64,000 nucleotides of DNA from Mytilus edulis (taxonomy: Eukaryota > Mollusca > Bivalvia > Mytilida > Mytilidae), in assembly GCF_963676685.1 (NCBI RefSeq), contig NC_092356.1, positions 20,013,750-20,077,749 of the forward strand. The letters are read 5' to 3'. Positions 60,701 to 64,000 of the stretch are shown here, piece after piece. The notes under the pieces were generated by a model, which worked only from the letters and a program-made list of their open reading frames with translations, had not been told where the DNA came from and ran no database searches. Each line of letters starts with the position of its first letter. Position 1 is the stretch's first letter. The position numbers and the translations under genes were made by a program.

Positions 60701-62832
60701 TTGCAGATTGGTAACTCGACAGTTTATGGGAAAGGAGAATGTTTAAAGCTTTTTGGATTCTCTTAAATGGCATTTTAGAAATATTATTATATATGGAGCC
60801 ATAGATCTGGAACCCGCCATAGATTTGAGTCCTACATATATATATCTCTGTTTTTGCTCTATATTTGCAGATTGGTAACACTACAGTTTATGGGAAAGGA
60901 GGATTTATGCCTTATGGGTTCTCTGGAATGATGGCAGGAGCAGCTACCTGTTTTTATGCCTTTGTAGGGTTTGATTGTATAGCAACGACAGGTTAGTTTA
61001 AAAGGAGGAATTTTCGATTTGACATCTACACAACAAGACATTTAAAATCTTAAGGTTAAGTATAGGCTGTTCCCAGTTAATTTGATATGGAAGTTAAGTA
61101 CTGTGAAAGTACTTTAATTCGTCGGTATCAATTTTCGTGGTTTGAGCAATATCTACATATTCGTGGGTTTTTAAAATCGTGGATTTTACTTTTCTAAAAA
61201 AAAAAAAAAGTTAAAGCCAGTTTACAAATAGTCTGGATTGTAGGAAATTTCAAAGTAAACATTGCCCTGTGTAAATTGTAGTGATAACACTAATTAACCC
61301 ATGATAAAGTGATCAACAGATTAAAGACCATCAAAGGTGTTAATTAGGCCATAAACATGTCACCTTAAGAAAACAGTAACCTAAATAAATGCTATAAACG
61401 TATCTTGAATTGTCAAATAATTCTCATCAAAATCAAGCCCAGCATGCAATAAATATTTCCCATATGTACGAGAACTATGAGGATATAAAATGAACACTTT
61501 ATCATACTAGCATATAAATACAGGATATCTGACTTTCATCTATCAAAAATATTTTTATAAGAATTAAAAGATCAAATGTTGTAAAGTCTAGGTTATATGC
61601 AAGATTAAATGGGTATAATCCTGCATGTGATTGTAGTTCAGTGACTTCTATTAAAGTATTCTCAGATTTGACATTGTTTAATGTATTCTCTAGATCATAT
61701 CAGTAGTCAAACAACCTACCTATGGAGGTTTTTCGATGTCTTGATTTGGACAATGTTGTTTTATTTCGTCGGACACTTTAATTCGTGGATAAAGTCATCC
61801 ACGAAAACAACGAAAATTGGTATCCGACGAGTAAAAGTACTTTCACAGTATACTTTTGAAAAGCCTGATATTGTGTTTGCAATATATTTTACTGTTAGTT
61901 TAATTACAAAATTTGACTGGGTTTAGAACTTCAGAAAATTTATTTTAAACCAGAATTCAAAGTAAAACAATACCATAAGCCTTGGTAAAAATAAAAAAAA
62001 TAATGTCAGCCTTTGATATTAAAGACAAAACTGAAAACTAAATACCCCAGGGGTATGATATGGTGCTTTGGAAGAGAAAGCAGATAATGTGTTTCTAGTG
62101 GCATCAACAATAAAGCCGATTTGACATTTTTAACATACCACATTTCCTTATTTTATATTGAGACTCAGAGTTTTTATGCCCCTACTGTAGCAAAGGGGTG
62201 CATTCAGTTTTACCCTTGTGTGTCCATACGTCCCAAAATTGGTTTCTGTTCTCAAACATAGTTTGCCTAAACAAAATGTTATTATGTAACTTAAAATCAA
62301 TGCTTATTACCAAAAAACAGATCAGGTTTGAATTTGGGCTGTGTCATTTTTACCTTTCATGGGTTATGCCCCTTCATGAATGGAAATATTGCTGAATTAT
62401 TTGGTTTCCATTCTCTTACTTACATTAATTTGCCTCAACCAAATGTAATGAATCTTATACACATTATGCTTATTACCACAAAACATAGATACAATACCAA
62501 TTTGGGAAGTGTCACTTTTTTCTGTTATATATATCTCTGTATACACTTATGCAAGTATGGGCATCATCTTTTTCCAATTGACACATTCCTCATTTTTTCC
62601 TAATTACAGGAGAAGAAGCGAAGAATCCACAGAAAGCTATACCAATCAGTATTGTTGTGTCATTATTTACTATTTTCCTGGCATATACTGGAATGTCTAT
62701 AATATTGACCTTGATGTGGCCTTATTATGATCTTGACAGTGATGCACCATTACCGGAGGTGTTCCATGATGTAGGATGGGATGTGGCTAAATATGTTATT
62801 GCTGTTGGTGCTGTTTGTGGTCTTTCCACAAG
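48626..62832 (+). CDS. Cationic amino-acid transporter, SLC7A CAT-like, 5' part (7 exons)
   Basis: CAT proteins are APC-superfamily plasma- or organelle-membrane carriers of arginine, lysine and ornithine with 12-14 membrane helices. Exons 48626-48734, 50572-50691, 51164-51292, 52354-52509, 53470-53609, 60871-60991 and 62610-62832 join with matching phases into 332 codons. The gene then continues beyond the window, since CATs are usually 600-650 residues. Seen in order: a cytosolic N-terminus ([16 protein letters not shown]); TM1 with the substrate-site motif [86 protein letters not shown]; then [13 protein letters not shown] and [19 protein letters not shown]. These are the signature blocks of animal CAT1-4. 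Which CAT paralogue it is, and its substrate, cannot be settled from half the protein. 5' UTR exons are not located; the first coding exon has an acceptor at 48610, so at least one lies upstream. Confidence 0.93.
48973..49230. repeat. Long foldback inverted repeat
   Basis: Arms of about 75-80 bp (48973-49050 and 49150-49230) share CCATTGAGTGTGTAGC, TTAGCTTGCTTGTTAGCTGA and ACCGTGAAGT in inverted orientation with a few mismatches. The centre is about 100 bp. Non-coding; in intron 1 of the transporter. Confidence 0.8.
49890..50480 (+). repeat. Interspersed repeat family B, long copy
   Basis: The fullest copy here. It has AGGAAGATGTGGTGTGAGTG, CCAATGAGACAACTCTCCAT, CGGCCTTCAACACGGAGACT, GAACAACAAGCTATAAAGGG and GACGACAACTACTGTACATC-like blocks. 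It ends close to exon 2 of the transporter. Non-coding. Confidence 0.75.
50572..50691 (+). CDS. CAT-like transporter, exon 2
   Basis: Encodes TM1 and the start of TM2: [15 protein letters not shown] through SVLAG. Acceptor ATACATGTAG, donor GCAG|GTGAGT. Confidence 0.92.
51164..51292 (+). CDS. CAT-like transporter, exon 3
   Basis: Encodes [20 protein letters not shown] through LILEYVIG, including the conserved GARVP-TGSAY block. Acceptor TTCCTTTTCAG, donor ATAG|GTATAC. Confidence 0.92.
51715..52185 (+). repeat. Interspersed repeat family C with internal duplication
   Basis: Starts TTTATGCCCCACCTACGACA and ends TGGGGCATTCGTGTACTATG. The middle block, from GGTTAAAGTTTTTGGTCAAG to CACTGAACATAGAAAATGAT, occurs twice in tandem, which makes this copy about 150 bp longer than the others. 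In intron 3 of the transporter. Confidence 0.75.
52354..52509 (+). CDS. CAT-like transporter, exon 4
   Basis: Encodes [13 protein letters not shown], an extracellular-loop-like stretch, and a helix ending GITLLLT. The donor ACAT|GTAGGT (phase 1) is chosen because it joins in frame to exon 5 ([10 protein letters not shown]). A second GT lies 4 bp downstream. Confidence 0.85.
53005..53200 (+). repeat. Family B, diverged
   Basis: AATGAGACAACCCTACAATA and TTCAACAATAGACATG in family B order. Confidence 0.4.
53470..53609 (+). CDS. CAT-like transporter, exon 5
   Basis: Encodes [20 protein letters not shown] and the following helix to LTRNE. It ends in phase 0 at GAG|GTAATG. The next exon is 7.3 kb away. 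Confidence 0.9.
53651..54002. mobile_element. MITE with GGGCTGTTCC-like ends, carrying a nested insertion
   Basis: Outer ends GGGCTTTTCCATAATTAAA and TTTTTTTTGGAACAGCCC are inverted repeats of the type also bounding 62870-63058. The element is interrupted by the insertion at 53709-53857. In intron 5 of the transporter. Confidence 0.65.
53709..53857. mobile_element. Nested MITE with CAGTGGCGGAT ends
   Basis: 149 bp from CAGTGGCGGATGCAGG to CTGGATCCGCCACTG, inverted at the ends, G/C-rich in a very AT-rich setting, flanked by TGGAA on both sides (53704-53708 and 53858-53862). The ends resemble hAT-type non-autonomous elements. The flanking repeat marks a target duplication of at least 5 bp. Confidence 0.75.
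54616..55738 (+). repeat. Composite repeat with 6 tandem units of about 148 bp
   Basis: Begins with a hairpin (GTCGAGCCTGCAAC pairing with GTTGCAGAAAGCTCGAC) and a GGCGGC microsatellite. Then come six units, each marked by GACCTCATTTTCATGGTTCA at about 54831, 54988, 55134, 55281, 55430 and 55576. It ends with AAAGGCGAGACATTTCAGGG. Non-coding; the alanine-rich frame over the GCG run is a by-product. In intron 5 of the transporter. Confidence 0.75.
55739..58305. other. Intron 5, unassigned part
   Basis: AT-rich intronic DNA with no repeat family I could place by eye, no exon with CAT similarity and no RNA gene. Confidence 0.5.
58310..58640. repeat. Foldback-type repeat related to 8076-8225
   Basis: GAGTGGAGAAATATCGTAAT is in direct orientation, and GTGAGGAGAAATATTTTTCT...GAAATGTGAAAATAGTGC is inverted relative to the copy at 8076. 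AAATATTTCTC-like words mark both arms. Confidence 0.5.
58885..59250 (+). repeat. Interspersed repeat family H
   Basis: Second copy of the family seen at 25110-25465, with ACCACTTTCGAGTTTGTCCT, AAGCGTCTTAGTGGTCGTCA and AATGGTTGTTCTGTAGGTAC. Confidence 0.7.
60007..60186. repeat. Near-perfect 63 bp inverted repeat
   Basis: Arms 60007-60069 and 60124-60186 are reverse complements over 63 bp with a single mismatch by eye. The 54 bp loop contains a tandem GGAGACAGTAAACG duplication and GGCGACGCG. A stem this good would form a stable hairpin in RNA or DNA. In intron 5 of the transporter. Confidence 0.9.
60688..60747 (+). pseudogene. Partial duplicate of the start of transporter exon 6
   Basis: CCCTATCTTTGCAG then ATTGGTAACTCGACAGTTTA and TGGGAAAGGAGAATG repeat the acceptor and first about 36 bp of exon 6 (60871) some 164 bp upstream. 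After GGAGAATG the match ends and stops follow, so it cannot replace exon 6. The acceptor itself is intact. Confidence 0.75.
60871..60991 (+). CDS. CAT-like transporter, exon 6
   Basis: Encodes [20 protein letters not shown] and the helix [14 protein letters not shown]. Acceptor TATATTTGCAG, donor ACAG|GTTAGT, phase 1. Confidence 0.92.
61099..61850. mobile_element. Element with TACTGTGAAAGTACTTT ends
   Basis: About 752 bp bounded by TACTGTGAAAGTACTTTAAT and AAAGTACTTTCACAGTA, which are inverted. The match extends inward over ATTCGTCGG and CAATTTTCGT. Both ends also contain inner CGTGG/CCACG words. Non-coding; in intron 6. Confidence 0.7.
62165..62225 (+). repeat. Family C fragment
   Basis: TTTTTATGCCCCTACTGTAG, then GGGGTGCATTCAG. 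Only the start of the family is recognisable. Confidence 0.4.
62610..62832 (+). CDS. CAT-like transporter, exon 7
   Basis: Encodes [18 protein letters not shown], a helix, the loop [19 protein letters not shown] and the start of the next helix, ending CGLST in phase 2 at AAG|GTAAGT. Last exon inside the window. Confidence 0.92.
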
Positions 62833-62869
62833 GTAAGTGTAAAGTTATCAGAAGACAATATACTAATAA

Positions 62870-63058
62870 GGGCTGTTCCAGAAAATAGTATTTCCCCCAA
62901 GGGATGGAGTTTTTTTTAACCCCTCCCTCCACCTAAACAAAATAAATTAAAACAACATCCCCATTGCATTTTGGTATTTCAATTACAACCACCCATATAA
63001 AATTGTAAAAAAAGTTGCCTTCCCTGGGGGAGACATATAGTATTTTCTGGAACAGCCC
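62870..63058. mobile_element. MITE with GGGCTGTTCCAGAAAATA ends
   Basis: GGGCTGTTCCAGAAAATAGT at the left and ATAGTATTTTCTGGAACAGC at the right are inverted repeats with AT-rich edges (TAA on both sides). Same family of ends as 53651-54002. In intron 7 of the transporter. Confidence 0.75.
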
Positions 63059-63320
63059 TAAGGAGATGTGGTATGATTACCATGCAGTTAAACAACTCTC
63101 CATCAGAGACACAATATTATAAGTTAACAACTATAGGTCAACGTATGGTTGTCAACAATGAGAAAAACTCATACTGCATAGAAAGCTATAAAAGGCTCCA
63201 TATGACAGATGTAAAACAATTTAAATGAGAAACTAAATCTGATATATTTACGAAACAATAATGAAAAAAAAAAATTATAAATGACAACCACTGAATACAG
63301 GCTTCTGACTTGGGACAGGC
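63058..63320 (+). repeat. Interspersed repeat family B
   Basis: AGGAGATGTGGTATGATTAC, AACAACTCTCCATCAGAGAC, CTATAGGTCAACGTATGG and CTTCTGACTTGGGACAGGCA in family order. It directly abuts the MITE to its left. Confidence 0.65.
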
Positions 63321-63504
63321 ACATACAGACTGTGGCTGGGTTATTTCAATTGGCCTATTTACAAGGAAAACTTACAATTTTTTTATGATATCAATTTTAA
63401 ATCATATCATCAAATTGTATACTCATGTCCAATTAGAGTCATATGAATGGAGTGACTGGCGAAAAATAATAGTTATCCAATTCTTGAACCAATGCATGTA
63501 TATA

Positions 63505-63605
63505 CTGTAAATTCAGAAATTATTGCGAGGTTTTTATTTTTGAGAATAATGCGTCAGAATTATAAACGCAATAATTAAAACTCGCATTTTGTAATATTTT
63601 ATCTG
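63505..63605 (+). mobile_element. Family G MITE, partial
   Basis: TACTGTAAATTCAGAAATTA and TTGCGAGG match the left end of family G. The inverted right end is not found before the window ends. Confidence 0.5.
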
Positions 63606-64000
63606 AGGCTTAAATTAAAATATTGTTTGTTTGCCCTTTACCGACCGACCCTATAAATTTGTTCCGCCTGAAAATCTTTTATTTGTATTTACCAGCAAGA
63701 TTTTATTTTATTTTATTTTTTCGTCCTACCAAAAATCTTATATTTGTATTTCCCGCTCAAAACTTTTTTACCGGAATCCTCGGGTTTTATCTTTATCGTA
63801 TAAGGTCTAGTCCGTTTGGTATCATGTGAGCGTTTGACATGAACACTTGCATATAGCATGCATAGAGTTTCAAAGCATTTGTTTGAAATCGATGTTAAAC
63901 GCTTTGAAATAATGATATGACGTACGTTAACTCTGCATCTTTATACTTGAAGAGCAGGGTTTATTTACAAAAAAGTTTGTTTAATACAAAATTATTAACG
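63606..64000. other. Window end, transporter intron 7
   Basis: No exon with CAT similarity is seen. The remaining transporter exons must lie beyond position 64000. Confidence 0.6.

Overview
The window is eukaryotic nuclear DNA: AT-rich, with intron-containing genes (GT-AG introns of 0.5 to 7 kb), canonical AATAAA signals and many short interspersed repeats and foldback/MITE elements. The repeat families, and a tyrosine-rich secreted repeat protein of byssus/periostracum type, suggest a bivalve mollusc, most likely a mytilid mussel. No repeat or protein search was run, so the taxon is an inference.

Layout. (1) 1,045-8,487 (+): a complete four-exon p24/TMED6-like cargo-receptor gene. Its 5.4 kb first intron carries a decayed copy of a dispersed multi-copy gene (3,525-5,845). 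(2) 13,116-14,559 (+): a broken paralogue of the next gene. All three residues of its trypsin-like catalytic triad are replaced. (3) 17,589-22,778 (+): an intact three-exon gene for a 725-residue protein without a signal peptide. It has a novel N-terminal region, a helical middle and a C-terminal trypsin-like domain with His514/Asp553/Ser636. (4) 31,425-26,379 (-): a second TMED6-like gene with identical exon sizes for exons 1 to 3, inverted relative to the first. One of its introns has a GC donor. (5) 34,049-39,923 (+): a TATA box, a tiny signal-peptide exon and a 3.4 kb repeat exon for a 1,141-residue Tyr/Ser/Lys/Gly/Asp-rich secreted protein. (6) 39,864-48,610: about 9 kb of repeat-rich spacer. 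(7) 48,626-62,832 (+, continuing past the window): the first seven coding exons of an SLC7A cationic amino-acid transporter. Its introns hold several foldback elements and a partial duplication of the start of one exon.

The two TMED6-like genes bracket the protease pair, so this 31 kb looks like a locus shaped by local duplication, inversion and decay. The repeat protein and the transporter show no obvious functional link to it. The most interesting items are the intracellular trypsin-like protein with its triad-less sister, and the tyrosine-rich repeat protein. Gene models were built by eye from splice consensus, phase and family similarity. 5' UTR exons and transcription start sites are not resolved except where stated. 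Interspersed repeat families are labelled A to H for reference only.
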